The notes under the pieces were generated by a model. The model saw only the letters and a list, made by a program, of their open reading frames with translations, was not told the origin of the DNA and made no database searches. A stretch of DNA of 64,000 nucleotides from Phoronis australis (taxonomy: Eukaryota; Phoronida; Phoronidae), in assembly GCA_002633005.1 (NCBI GenBank), contig NMRA01000036.1, positions 1,102,139-1,166,138 on the forward strand, read 5' to 3'. Made by a program: the position numbers and the translations under genes. Every line of letters begins with the position of its first letter. Position 1 is the stretch's first letter. Shown here piece after piece: positions 46,478 through 56,234 of this stretch.

Positions 46478-47939
46478 GTAATAACTGTTTGACATGGAGT
46501 CGAGAAGGTCATTCATTTCAAACTCCAGTGTTCATTGTGTAAATTGCACCAAATGATCGTCAAATCCTTGCAAGCTGTTATTGCAGAAAGCCAGTGAATC
46601 CTCATTGAACAACATACTCATATAACAGCACGACACTATTAATAATGAACCACATACTTAAAGAAAATGCAAAACCCAGCCTCAAACTTAAGCCACCTGG
46701 GAAAGTGAATGTGAAAATCTGTTGTACGTGAACTTAAAATTTTGCTTAATCTCAAGATCATATATACATGAACTTGGAATTAAATATTCATTAAAGCAGT
46801 AAAGTGAAAATTTTTGTTCAGTTTTCTAATTATTAGCCTCATGATCATCCATTTTCTCCCTTACCACAACTTGTGTTTGACCACAGATTTGGAGGAATAT
46901 GTGAATAGTTAATGAATTATTACTTGGTGAATAAGATCGTTAATAGTTGAAAAACAACAATAACTTCAGGTTGCTTAAAATTTACATTTAATAACATTTG
47001 ATTTGCTTTGGTGCATTGCACTTTTTTCAACATGAATATGATTATTTGAGCAAACTTACCAAGTTTCCCAGTGCATTCCAAGTTAAGAACACTTTTGGGC
47101 GATACGTTATTTGATAAGGAAATTTCGATTAACACCAGTTCAACAACACTTAATGTACAAAACACCACACGGTGTAGACATGGACATGCTCATGAATATT
47201 GTAAATCCTGTATAGAATGACTTTTCTGAGTTAATTTTTGTGTCATAATACAAGAATTACACTAAACAGCACAGCGCCATTTGTTGTTCAGTAACGAGTA
47301 CAGTCATAACTGGTTCAGCAGAGTTCCAAGTCAAAGCACAGCATTTACTAGTAACTAGATACAATGTAACGTCTGAACACTTTTTGATAAGTAGTCCGAT
47401 ACATGCTGGCCCATAGTGTACTTTTCATCACTATTTAAAAGTTCAGCAATGCGGCACAAGTATAATTCATGTTGGGAAAGCAGCCCTAATTTTAACGCAA
47501 ACATGAGAAGAAGTCAGCATCTGTCCAGATGCAGAAGACAACATTGCGCAGTCACGTGGGCACAAAAAGCTTATTAAAATCTGAACGTAGCATACCTGCA
47601 TCTTTCTTTTCTTCAAAGGATTGCAATAAACAATGACTTCAGGCGCGGGTTGGCCATTATTCGACCCAGGAGCTTTCAACTTGTTATCCATTATATTTTG
47701 TGCTACCATTTTGTGCTTTCCAGACAGTCCCGACTCAAAATTTTCAAGTGTTTCTTTGATACTAAGAAGGTGCTTATTTCGCTTTTCAGGTTCTGCTTTC
47801 GTTCTTGACTTTCTTTTAAGTGTCGGGAGAGTTTTAACTGTTGGCTGCTTTTCAATTTTTCTTGACATGGAGAAATCGTTTTTTCTCTTCACTCGTTTAA
47901 GAGCTCTTTCATGTTCATCATCATCAAGCAGCATGTCAC
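36442..47939 (-). CDS. C1orf131: C1orf131-like (DUF4602) protein, 5' exon not found
   Basis: Five exons (47939-47596, 46100-45942, 42783-42697, 40826-40765, 36571-36442) join in frame to at least 259 residues; human C1orf131 has 293. The acidic/basic N-terminal part is poorly conserved. The C-terminal half matches the family: EARHEVNKLGISG, AIKLGAK, TEYVNYKQLQEQKKKEKE and GQVGSYRDGVQFLSKTDIEK. The human protein is a nucleolar component of the small-subunit processome, so a role in 18S rRNA and 40S maturation is inferred. The first exon found starts after an acceptor in mid-codon (GT of a split codon), so an upstream exon is needed, unless translation begins at the internal Met at 47934. Introns carry two modular repeat copies (37.1 and 43.2 kb). 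Confidence 0.88.
37076..38815 (+). repeat. Modular CTCF-motif repeat, copy 3
   Basis: 5' end GAACAACGCAAGGCGTTGAA; 3' end with GGACGTCGAATGGATG and TATAAATATGTGGGTGC. It contains a perfect core, CCACTAGGGGGCAC, at 38162-38175, plus degenerate cores near 37426, 38284, 38452 and 38597. It lies between exons E and D of the C1orf131-like gene. Confidence 0.75.
38816..40117. other. Intron, no feature recognised
   Basis: AT-rich. A 128-codon plus-strand open frame at 39416-39802 has no recognisable motif or splice context. Confidence 0.4.
40118..40330 (+). repeat. Dispersed repeat, partner of 47132-47320
   Basis: Shares AACACCAGTTCACCAACA, AATGTACAAA, TGGTGTAGACATG, CATGTTCATGA, ACAAGAATTATACTTAA and GTTGTTCAGTGAC with the copy 7 kb away, in the same orientation. 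The family is unknown. Confidence 0.6.
40685..40748 (+). repeat. 30-bp tandem duplication
   Basis: AACAAAAGCACCCACTTGGA starting at 40685 recurs at 40715 with one visible change (CCCATTTGGA). It lies just after exon D of the C1orf131-like gene, in its downstream intron. Confidence 0.75.
40765..40826 (-). CDS. C1orf131: C1orf131-like exon D
   Basis: 62 bp: ARQHGLNLKNKKFKGKERVG plus two bases of a Lys codon, between TTTTTCTTGCAG and the donor GTAAGT. A basic linker typical of the family precedes the conserved C-terminal block. Confidence 0.8.
40862..41120 (+). repeat. Fragment related to the 49.65-50.85 kb insertion
   Basis: GAAAGCGCTCAAGAG, then CACTTAGCGAAATTG and GATGATGACGA resemble GAAAGCGCTCTGAGG, ACTTGGCGAAATTAG and GATGATGACGA at 49654-49745. 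It shows the insertion belongs to a dispersed family. Confidence 0.45.
42380..42480. repeat. TAAGCGCCC-containing repeat fragment
   Basis: AATAAGCGCCCATACCCCTA, TATAAGCGCCCCCCACTCG and AAATAAGTGCCCATTCC recur at about 30-bp spacing. Such clustered AAGCGCC words are typical of short transposon ends. Limits are uncertain. Confidence 0.4.
42697..42783 (-). CDS. C1orf131: C1orf131-like exon C
   Basis: 29 codons: PLKTEYVNYKQLQEQKKKEK, then EELQQTLTE, matching human KKSYVNYKVLQEQIKEKK. The acceptor is CTTCTAG and the donor GTAATT, both phase 0. Too short to be noticed as an open frame. Confidence 0.9.
43240..44835 (+). repeat. Modular CTCF-motif repeat, copy 4 (best preserved)
   Basis: The 5' end contains the hairpin CAACGCGAAGCGTTG (6-bp arms, 3-base loop). 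Cores lie at about 43298, 43433, 43727, 43870, 44051, 44196, 44482 and 44637, with degenerate ones near 43576 and 44328, so spacing is mostly 132-155 bp. CCACCAGGGGGCAC (43870-43883) and CCACTAGGTGGCAC (44196-44209) fit the CTCF consensus exactly. The 3' end has GACGGACGTCGCCCGGAC and TAAATGTCTGTGCG. Non-coding. Confidence 0.8.
44836..45941. other. Intron, no feature recognised
   Basis: AT-rich intron of the C1orf131-like gene between the repeat copy and exon B. Nothing further identified. Confidence 0.4.
45942..46100 (-). CDS. C1orf131: C1orf131-like exon B
   Basis: 53 codons between the acceptor TATTGGTAG and the donor GTCAGA. RFSMKEARHEVNKLGISG and AALAIKLGAK match human EKARLEVHRFGITG and RAIMLGAK. 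Confidence 0.9.
46446..46478 (+). repeat. (TTA)n microsatellite
   Basis: About ten uninterrupted TTA units in the intron between exons A and B of the C1orf131-like gene. Confidence 0.9.
47132..47320 (+). repeat. Dispersed repeat, partner of 40118-40330
   Basis: AACACCAGTTCAACAACA, AATGTACAAAACACC, CGGTGTAGACATGG, CATGCTCATGAATATT, ACAAGAATTACACTAAA and GTTGTTCAGTAAC align with the copy at 40.1 kb. Both lie in introns of the same gene. Confidence 0.6.
47596..47939 (-). CDS. C1orf131: C1orf131-like exon A (most 5' found)
   Basis: After TTGTTTTCAG it reads DMLLDDDEHERALKRVKRK, a Lys/Arg-rich middle, and ends EVIVYCNPLKKRKMQ before GTATGC. VIVYCNPLKKRK parallels the VVEFHSNKKRK stretch of the human protein. 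The exon has 2 + 342 bases, so phase 1 on entry and phase 0 on exit. Confidence 0.85.
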
Positions 47940-48419
47940 CTGAAAACAACCAAGGAGGTTATTGATCAAATAACCTAAAATGAAAGAAAAATATAAAATC
48001 TGACAAAACATTTAGTGTCATTAAAAACTATGCTTTTCCTTGAGTTAACTAAATCATTTACCAGTGTTAAAAATAGTGTTCTACCGTTGTTCTGCTGAGT
48101 AGCGATCTTTTGCGTCAGCTTTCGGTGTCATGGACTATTGCATCACGTATAGGCCAGTTTTGTCACCAATTTTTCAATCAGCTGTTTTACTTCCATCAGA
48201 TTGTGTACATGTCCCAATAAATTACCCAAACTGATTTAATTTCGTTACAAGCTTTTAGTATTTTAATACCAGCAAACTGATTTTCAGAACAAGTTTTGCT
48301 GTCGCAAAAATTTAGGAAAGACACATGTTTGTGTCACGGGGGTAATTTTTTCAAAACGACAAAATACTTTTCTTTGCTAAAAAAGGCAGAGAGTTACACA
48401 AGAAAATGATGTTTATTTG
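47940..48419. other. Upstream region of the C1orf131-like gene, first exon not resolved
   Basis: Must contain or precede the missing first exon. A Met frame at 48081-48133 on the minus strand has a donor-like GTAGAA, but splicing it to the next exon gives an immediate stop. No alternative was convincing. Confidence 0.3.
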
Positions 48420-48434
48420 ATTGCTGATAACTTA

Positions 48435-48740
48435 AGGTAGTGACTAGCCGTCTGGTACCGGATGGGCAGGATATTAGGCGCTCATGGCTAGGCATCCAGT
48501 ACCGGACGTCTAGCACAGGCTACTGATCTTGACTAACCATCCGGTACCAGACTTCTAACTTATGTTGCAAGCTGTCCTGTACCAGACGGGTAGTGCATGC
48601 GACGCTTGTGGCTAGGCATGGGGTATCGAATGTGTAGCACAGGTTACAATCTTGACTACCTGTCCATAACCGGAACTTTAATTCCCCATTGCTAGTCGTC
48701 CGGCACCTAAGATGCGTAGGAATCCGCTACTGGACATTTT
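48435..48740 (+). repeat. 124-bp higher-order tandem repeat with GGTACC cores
   Basis: A TCCGGTACC-like core recurs at about 48451, 48495, 48540, 48575, 48619, 48663 and 48699. The spacing cycles 44, 45, 35, 44, 44, 36, so three subunits make a 124-bp unit repeated twice, plus a start of a third. Copies have diverged. Confidence 0.7.
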
Positions 48741-49650
48741 TCAGTGACTATAGCGTCTGCTTATGTGGTCTAGGCATCTGGTACCTGCCAGACTTAGCTT
48801 GTACTGGTGTTCATGTCATTCCAAGTGTAATCATTGGGTCGCAATACATGAGAGCAAACACACTTGAATTTTTTGTCATATTTGTATCCTCAGAGTAGCA
48901 CCTCGGTTGTGAGCTGCGCCTTCGTTTTCTAATGGAAGCGAATGGACGTACAACAATAGCACTGGGTGTGGGGGATACATGGAAATATGTATTGGTGCAG
49001 GACAGTAATCTCTTTGATGTTTTTAATACCCGTTACACATATAAGTACACATCTTGTGCCATCTTTATTAATTTAGGGACAGGTTTTCCTCGTACTTTCA
49101 ATTAACAACAACGTGGTTTGATAGTTTTGATAGTTTAATAGAAGGATGTGATGATGGATTGTTTCCCGCCTTATTGGTTGTTGGTCGTTAAAGTAAAGCC
49201 TAAGTTTTCAATGACAAAGAATCAAATGAATGTAGAATACGTAACTTCTTTTAATGCACAATATTTAATTTCTTGTAATCATCAGATTATTTAATTTCTA
49301 ATACAAAGGCTAAATTACTATGAACAAACTTAATTTACAATCTAACTTATACAGTGACATGACCGACTTTACAGGGTCCTTTGTTGAGATGAACAGGGAT
49401 CAGCGGCACATCTTACATCAGTAAGCACAACCACCCCTTGCAACTGTCCAGCTCAACTTTGAGCAAAGGCATTATTTACAGAACAGCCCACTGACATGAC
49501 TGACTTTAGTCAAGCCCTGCTATATTCCAACACATTATTCGCTGACTCATGACCCTACAAAAGTAGCTAATTTCCTGCCCCTGACATACAGCAGCCCATG
49601 AGCTTGATTGACGAGTTTGTTGAAGAGCAGCATGGGCGGCGAAGCACTGA

Positions 49651-50849
49651 AATGAAAGCGCTCTGAGGAGCGAAACTTGGCGAAATTAGCCAAAAAAACA
49701 CGTTCAAGAGGACGAGAAAAGACGACGACAGAGATGATGACGAAGATGACAGCTATGACGACGATGGTGACGATAATGGACAACCCTAGTTATGATATCA
49801 TTCATATAACGAACGTAGAGGTCAGAAGTCACTAAGAAATAGGCTACAGTCTTGAGCGACACTTGGCGAAATTAACTGAAGAAAAGACGACGTCGGAGAT
49901 GATGACGAAGATGACGAATATGATGATGGTGGTGGCCATGATGAAGAACATCATAACATTCATATGACGAATTTAGATGTCATAAATCATTAAGAAATAG
50001 GCTGCAGTCTAGTTCAATAGAAGCTAAACCAACCTGAATGCAGCAAGAGCGCTCAACAAAGGAGCAGCGTTATCACAAAATCTCAAATAACTCGAAAAGT
50101 AGACGTCATAAAGAAAAATGGAAAGCATCTTCTGAAAGCCCGTTTAAAGCTCTATCTAAACTGGTATCGTTTAATTCCGTAAATTTTTTGAAAAAAATGA
50201 AATTTTGCATTTTTTTAAGAATTTCAAAGTCAAATAACTCGAAAACGGTAAGTCTGAGAAAAAATTGTTACAGAAAAAATTGTTACAGGCCATTTGAAAG
50301 ATAATACTTTAAAGAATCTACATGCAAAAAATCACGTCTTTTTCTCTTCCCATTTAAAATCGCACTGCAGACGACTGAAAATGGGTCAACATGCGCCATA
50401 TCCGCCATCTTGAATGCAACTTCCGGTTTTTTGGCTTTGTATAATAGCATGTTACAAGAAACTAATACCTGTAAAAATTCGAAGGAATTGGTCTGATAAT
50501 GCGCCCTCTAGAGGAGAAAACGTTTTTAAGCCAAAATCGAGGTGCGCATGCGCGATCGCCGATATTTCCGCCATCTTTAGCCGGAAGTAAACAATTTCCG
50601 GCATACTTGTAGCAAGCTTACGGTCCATTTACTGTGCCGATTCTTAGCCTTTTACGTAGCCTCCAGAAGCATTTGAACCTTTAAATGGAAACAAAATGGC
50701 CGCCACAGCCGCCATCTTGAAGTACGTGTTATGTGTAAATTTCGTGATGATCGGACGAAAATTGCGACCTGTATCGTGCGAACAAAAAAAAAAAAAAACA
50801 AACTTAGTGTCAGAGCAATATACTTGGCGAAATAAATTTCGCCAAGTAA
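49651..50849. mobile_element. Insertion present in copy A, absent in copy B
   Basis: Copy B reads GCACTGATATAATGG across the empty site. The insert opens with a 178-bp tandem pair (ACTTGGCGAAATTAG, AGATGATGACGAAGATGAC, AAGAAATAGGCTRCAGTCT) and closes with a 26-bp hairpin, ACTTGGCGAAAT and its complement around 2 bases, at 50822-50847. The centre carries NRF1-, ETS- and YY1-like motifs. No transposase is seen. A related fragment lies at 40862. It could also be a deletion in B, but the clean AT-rich join suggests insertion. Confidence 0.6.
50395..50725. promoter_or_regulatory. NRF1/ETS/YY1-like motif cluster
   Basis: TGCGCATGCGCG at 50543-50554 is a perfect NRF1 palindrome. CCGCCATCTT occurs at about 50402, 50568 and 50709 (YY1-like). 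ACTTCCGGT at 50419 and CCGGAAGTA at 50581 are ETS-like. CCTCTAGAGGGCGC (minus strand, 50501-50514) is one base from a CTCF core. This combination is characteristic of CpG-type housekeeping promoters. No transcript is demonstrated. It lies 2.5 kb upstream of the first found exon of the minus-strand C1orf131-like gene. Confidence 0.45.
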
Positions 50850-53421
50850 TAATGGTGTGCTCCCCATGAGAAGTTGCTAGTGTCATAACAAGGCACGGCA
50901 TTATTTACTGAAACAGGGTTGGTCTGTGTGCAAGGTTACCCGTGACAGAGGAAAATTGAGGGGGGCTAGCGTCGTATCATATGTATGTCCGTAAGAGGCA
51001 AATAGCGGTCACAAGAGATCTTGTGCGGGTGCAAGCCCGACCGCGTAGGCAGGAAAAAGTGGGATCAGTGCTGAACAAAGCTGGCCATGATCTGATGTCT
51101 TGATTACTTTTCCAGTACCTCTTTGGGGTGACATCAGATAATGGAAATTTGATGCAGAATTCAGGCAAAATGGGTGATTTTGCTCACCAATATTGTGCAC
51201 ATGTAGGTAGTCAAAAGCTTCATTCCAATTTTGGCCTCCACTGGAAGCAGTTCAATCATCTCATATCGAGTTAAAGGTGGCCATGACCAGGGATCATTCC
51301 TGCACATCTTGACCATTCAGTGAGCCATGTAAAGGTTGAATGAAGTCCATTTCCATTATCTCACAATGTTAAAGCTGGGGCTAGATCATGGGCAAAGAAT
51401 ATTATCTGCACTCAGAGACAACTCAGTGAAGTACTTGTAAGGTTGAATGATGGATGACATATATTTCCTCAGTCTGCACATAAAATTGTTGGATCATGAT
51501 CAGGGAATATTCTCTACACTCTGTGACCTCCACAAGGGTATTATTTTATGGTTTTGGAAAATTATCATAAAAATTTAAACATGAGATACCTGCAATATTT
51601 TTAAAATGCATTTTACTTTGCAAAGGTTGCTTCTTATCGAAGCTTAGGTGTTGCCTTTAGACATATCTTGTTTTAGCACCAGCATAAATACTCAAAAACT
51701 CGCTATTCTCTTCATTAGCACAATACTTGCATGAGAATGCTGGGAATAGGGTTTTTCTCATATGTGGCAAATTTAGTGGGTATATCACCAGCATGGCAAA
51801 CATTAAATGAAGCAATTATGCTAAGGGAAATCCTCACTTCATGCAAGTGCATTGCATGCCACTTTCCCGCGAAGTTGAAAAAATGCAGAATGAAAAATCT
51901 ACACTCTTCTACATATTGTTTGGAGGGAGCCCAAGCCCCCGGAGGGCTGTGCGGGACCAGGAGGGATAATGTGATGTATGCCCAATGGGCGAAAAGACTA
52001 GAAGTAATTTATTGTAAATTTTCAGTATTTTCAGAGGTCTCAAACTGCTGCCGGTGAACTGTCACATTTGCACCTGAGAGTGAATTTATTGACACCATTC
52101 ACGAACTTTTTACCAAGTTAACTCAGTGTTAGATTTGATGTCACCAGAGCTAAATTGATGGCAGGTGCAACCTAGAAAAACTTGGGTTTAATTATTGGGA
52201 ACTGAACACATAAGAATGCTCCCGTTAACAGAATTAAAAGTGGATTTAGGCAATCAATACGCAGATTTCTCAATTAGACATGTGAATGGGGCTTATAACA
52301 AAATAATGCCAACTCGATCAGTTATCAAACACATTTAAGGTTACACTCAGTGCTGTAGTGGGGCATAGGTGCGCGTAGGAGCAGCCAACCACCTTTTGGC
52401 ATTTGAATGTAGCGCCTACGCACCCTAAGTTACCATCAGTGCTCAAGGTGATACGGTGGGCTTTGGGCGCCTACTTACCTCTAATTTTACCACTACAGCA
52501 CTGGTTACACTGAAAATCTCACGGCTATAGCCCTACTTTAAGCTTAACTACTCAATGCATCGCAAAAGTAGAAATGGACTGTTGGAAAGTTTTGTAAAGG
52601 GAAAATGTAATTGATGGCATCTTAGGGCATATATCTGTTACTCCTGAAACAGAAATGAGAAGAAGATTGTCAGCACTTGACAAGTTTTCCTTCTGATCCA
52701 TTAAGCTAATAACATTAAAAAAGTAACACATTCAAGGGAATCATTCCAAACCTGAGATGTACTAAAAGAAATTGCAGATAGTTGGAGTTAATATAAATAT
52801 TAACAATGCATGGCCATTTCTCAACTCAAACTTCAAGATGGTTCTTTAAGTGCTTTTGATAACAAACAACCTTTGGGCCACTCCTGATTCAAGTTAGTCT
52901 GTTAACTAGCCTTTGTTCATAGGGAACAATCCTGTATTACTTGCATGAATTCGCCATCATGCTTGAAAACAAGGTGTTGCATCCAAATTAACATGGTTCT
53001 GCATATTTGGATACACACTCCCTCGAATTTGCATTGTTAAAATTGATGGTAAAATGAGTCATTGCGCCCTGAACAACAATACAAAACAAGTAATAATTTT
53101 GCAGTGCCACCAAAGTGTGCAAGTAGTGAATATTTTCTGAAATATCAAGCAGTGAAGAATTTTACTCCATACAACTGAAACACCAAAACTACTGTTCTGG
53201 AACACATGACTTTCGTTTTCTTTTTGTGGAAACAGTTGTTTTCTTCGAGAACATAAATTTGTAAAAAACAGCAGACATTTATTTATTCTCAAGCAATAAA
53301 AATACCAACCATCATAATCCCGTTTTAAAACAATTCCCACATTTTCATTTCTAAAGTTTCTGTTGTTGTAATAGGTAAGATCATGAAAATCAGAAAATTC
53401 CTTTTCTCTGCCACAGATCAA

Positions 53422-53459
53422 TCACTGGTTTGCCAGTCTTTGGGCAAATCTCCTACTGT
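53422..53459 (-). CDS. Candidate terminal exon of an unrecognised gene (copy A)
   Basis: After the strong acceptor TTCCTTTTAG, phase 1 reading gives SRRFAQRLANQ and TGA. The two base differences from copy B in this exon are both third-position changes in Ala codons, while they would alter residues in the other frames. That phase fits the donor of the exon at 61426-61468. The protein is not recognised, and intermediate exons may be missing. Confidence 0.35.
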
Positions 53460-55725
53460 CTAAAAGGAAAAATAATTTTCAAGACTTCTAAGCAGTAAAA
53501 ATCAAATGATATGAAACTGAACAATAAACACATTTGGTTGAAGGTGTCTGAAACTAAGTCGCGTGTTAGGCACATGAACAATGTGTTGAATTAGTTAACT
53601 TCAAGGGTAGCAATGCAATTTTAAGACTTTATACAATAAAGATTTTTTGTTTGAGAAACAACATGTCTACAAAGATTGACATTTATAACATTTTGTAACT
53701 GCTGGCTAAACACAAAAATCAAATTAGGTCTTCATCTTTCATAACATTGGCCTCAAACTTTTCCTTATTATTATAGGACAAGAACTTTGAAATTATAGTG
53801 GGTCATGAAACCTCAACAATTTTGCAAACAAGTCATTTTATAATTTTCCAATTTCACATGTTTATCAAAAACATAAGTCATTCACAGAGGCATAGAATTT
53901 TTGGTCCTTGTTACAATTTTTATGCAAACTTCAGAATTTTCCATGTTTTTAGAATCCAGGACTTTTGCAGGAAAGCTAGTAAACTGTTCCAGTTACAAAA
54001 AATCAGTTAAATTAAGCAAGTAAATATTTTTATGTTTTCCGAATTGATTTCTTTCTGATGAATAAATACGAATCTGTATTTTTCTCTGACTGTTAAGTAG
54101 CATGTTGATGAAAATGACTTAATATGCTTTAAGCATGAATTTCAAAAGCAGCTAAAAGGCCAAGCAATTCATATACAGTCACAAATCCTTCATACTGACC
54201 ATACACAATGCTAAGATCAACTTAGTCCACTCACAATATTAATAATGAATGAATAAATCGAAGTACACTCACAAAATCAACACACCTATGGTGCATCTAG
54301 CATATTACTACCATATGAAAAAATCTGTAATTACCAAGGCTCTGAGACAAACAGACGATCGCATCAAAACTTAGTGTGGCCCTAGATCTAGGCCCATGCA
54401 GGAATTACTTAAACTTTCTCCATGAAACTTGCTTAGCTATTTTTTGTTCGCCTTCAAAAGCATTGAAAGTCTATCTCCCAAACCCATGTTCTGGCATGTT
54501 GTTCTCAAACATACCGTAACATCCTGGCTGATCTGGTCACAAAGTGTGCGCTGTTCGTAATCCTGAAGTGATTCTAAACTTGAGTACTCGAAACACATTG
54601 TTGTGCAGTTCTACATACTATCATTCCGTGTCCTACTCATGGTGATGAGTTTTAACGAGACCAGTTATTTTTGTATTTGCTTCTATTTATTTCCACCTCA
54701 AAAAATTCAGTGTTGTAACCCAGGCGTTTTCTACTCACTCTGACATCTGTGCTTGGCATGGGCACCAGCTAGTAAATATAAAAGTTGTTAACCTCTAACA
54801 TAATACCCCAACTTGATGGCCACAAATTTATGTCTGTGTAGGTTCCCCACTGTACTACTGCCTGAATGTGTGGAAATAACAGGTAATACATGTTTGGGGG
54901 AAAGAGCATGGCGAGGTAATTCTTAACCTTCATGACGTCCCTACAACTTTATTTCATGAAACTGTTTTGCTATCAATTGTAAACCCATGAAAATATATTA
55001 CAATTTCTGAATTCACAGTGACTGAATAGTCTTAACTCATGCCTTGAAATGTTGCAAGTTGTTAAAAATTCAAATGACTGCCATTTTTGTGTTGTGAAAA
55101 TTGCATTTTTGATGGTGCCTTAGGATTTGTAATTACTCTTAAACAACAGAAAGATTATCCATCATTTTTAAATGACCCAAGTCTTCATTTCTTCTGTTAG
55201 AGGAAAAATTAAAAGTCTGCCAGAAACGATTCTCTCAACCTTAGACTAGAAGTATGCTTGACAGGCCCATGAATCTGTAATCGGAATTTAAAATTGCTGG
55301 AAGTATCAAAATTAAAAAGGCTTGAAAATGGGTAACAGAGGTTTGAAGTTGTTTCAAAAAACTTGTATATTTTGCAGACAGGTGATGCGTTAAAAGAATT
55401 GTTATGGCTACGAATAAAAAATAAAGATACAATTTTATGCAATACTTATTATATATTATACACCTTGGTTTCTGAAAATAGTAAGTATTTAATTTTATGT
55501 GAAACTGTAGAGCAGTCACCATATATTTTTGAAAAACAGGGATAGCATTTTTGACCCAATCTGGAGTACTTAATTATTCATATTTTAATATTTGTTCCAG
55601 GTTCAGTGACATTTTAGGGCCACTTCTGTATCATAGACAAGCTTTGTTACTCAGTTCTCTTCCCACAGCACTTCCACATACCAGCAGTGCTGCATGGCAC
55701 AATATACAAGTCAGTGGCCCAGCAG

Positions 55726-56234
55726 AAATGGTGAGTTCACGATTTTGGGAACTGAAATAGGGATTGCTCGAAGAAAAAGTTTGATAACGGGAGTATTTGT
55801 TCGAGTTGGAAGGAATTAAACACATCGACAACCTCCTAAGGTGTTCCTCTATGCGCGAAAGGTATTTATAACAACGTCACTTTGATGTTTTAGTCGGTGC
55901 GAGGCATAATTCGCCGAAAAGCTTCCGGCGTATGGAGCGCTTGTAGGAGCTGCATCGCCTCTAGGCAATGACCATCGCCTCTGTTGGCCCGAACCAGAGG
56001 CGATGTAGAGGCTATAGGCGCTCTGTACGCCGGAAGCTTTTCGGCGAATTATGCCTCGCACCGACTAAACCATCAAAGTCACGTTGTTATAAATACCTTT
56101 TGCGCATAGAGGAACACCTTAGGAGGTTGTCGATGTGATAAATTCCTTCCAACTCGAACAAATACTCTCGTTATGAAACTTTTTCTTCGAGCAGTCCCTA
56201 TTTCAGTTCCCAAAATCGTGAACTCACCATTTTT
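55726..56234. mobile_element. Large palindromic (fold-back) element
   Basis: The left arm (AAATGGTGAGTTCACGATTT, then GGGATTGCTCGAAGAAAAAG, then CATAATTCGCCGAAAAGCTT) is followed at about 55980 by its reverse complement, which runs to AATCGTGAACTCACCATTTT. Arms are about 240-250 bp with few mismatches and almost no spacer. It encodes no protein. Relatives are at 33, 27648, 27913, 28365, 30418 and 61004. It lies at the right end of copy A of the duplication. Confidence 0.85.

Larger units (their letters stand above)
49229..55755. repeat. Large direct duplication, copy A
   Basis: Begins AATGTAGAATACGTAACTTC and matches 56581-61020 in the same order and orientation, with scattered substitutions at a rate of a few per hundred by eye. 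It differs by a 1.2-kb block present only here (about 49651-50849), a block of about 0.9 kb present only here (about 54176-55070), and small indels. The left border is beside the C1orf131-like gene's upstream region and the right border is a fold-back element. It contains a candidate terminal exon of the unnamed minus-strand gene. Confidence 0.9.

Noticed and set aside
47633-47965. 110-codon plus-strand open frame
   Set aside because: Antisense shadow of the Lys/Arg- and Asp/Glu-rich exon A of the C1orf131-like gene.
48081-48133. Candidate first exon of the C1orf131-like gene (MTPKADAKDRYSAEQ)
   Set aside because: Splicing it to exon A gives a stop at once (CGG TGA), so the phase is wrong.
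49547-49783. Hydrophobic minus-strand peptide rich in Val and Ile
   Set aside because: It is the complement of GAY/GACGA microsatellite-like sequence at the start of the 1.2-kb insert, so the membrane-like look is compositional.
53059-53421. 120-codon minus-strand open frame next to the candidate terminal exon
   Set aside because: Cys/Phe-rich with no motif; it is largely the 3' side of the candidate exon read in another frame.
54515-54598. Minus-strand exon-like stretch MCFEYSSLESLQDYEQRTL with donor GTATGT
   Set aside because: Its exit phase does not fit the downstream terminal exon in the frame supported by silent changes, and the whole block is absent from copy B.
55608-55730. Plus-strand exon-like stretch FSDILGPLLYHRQALLL ending at GTGAGT
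   Set aside because: Acceptor and donor look good, but the donor belongs to the end of the fold-back element, and differences between copies A and B include residue changes. No partner exons found.
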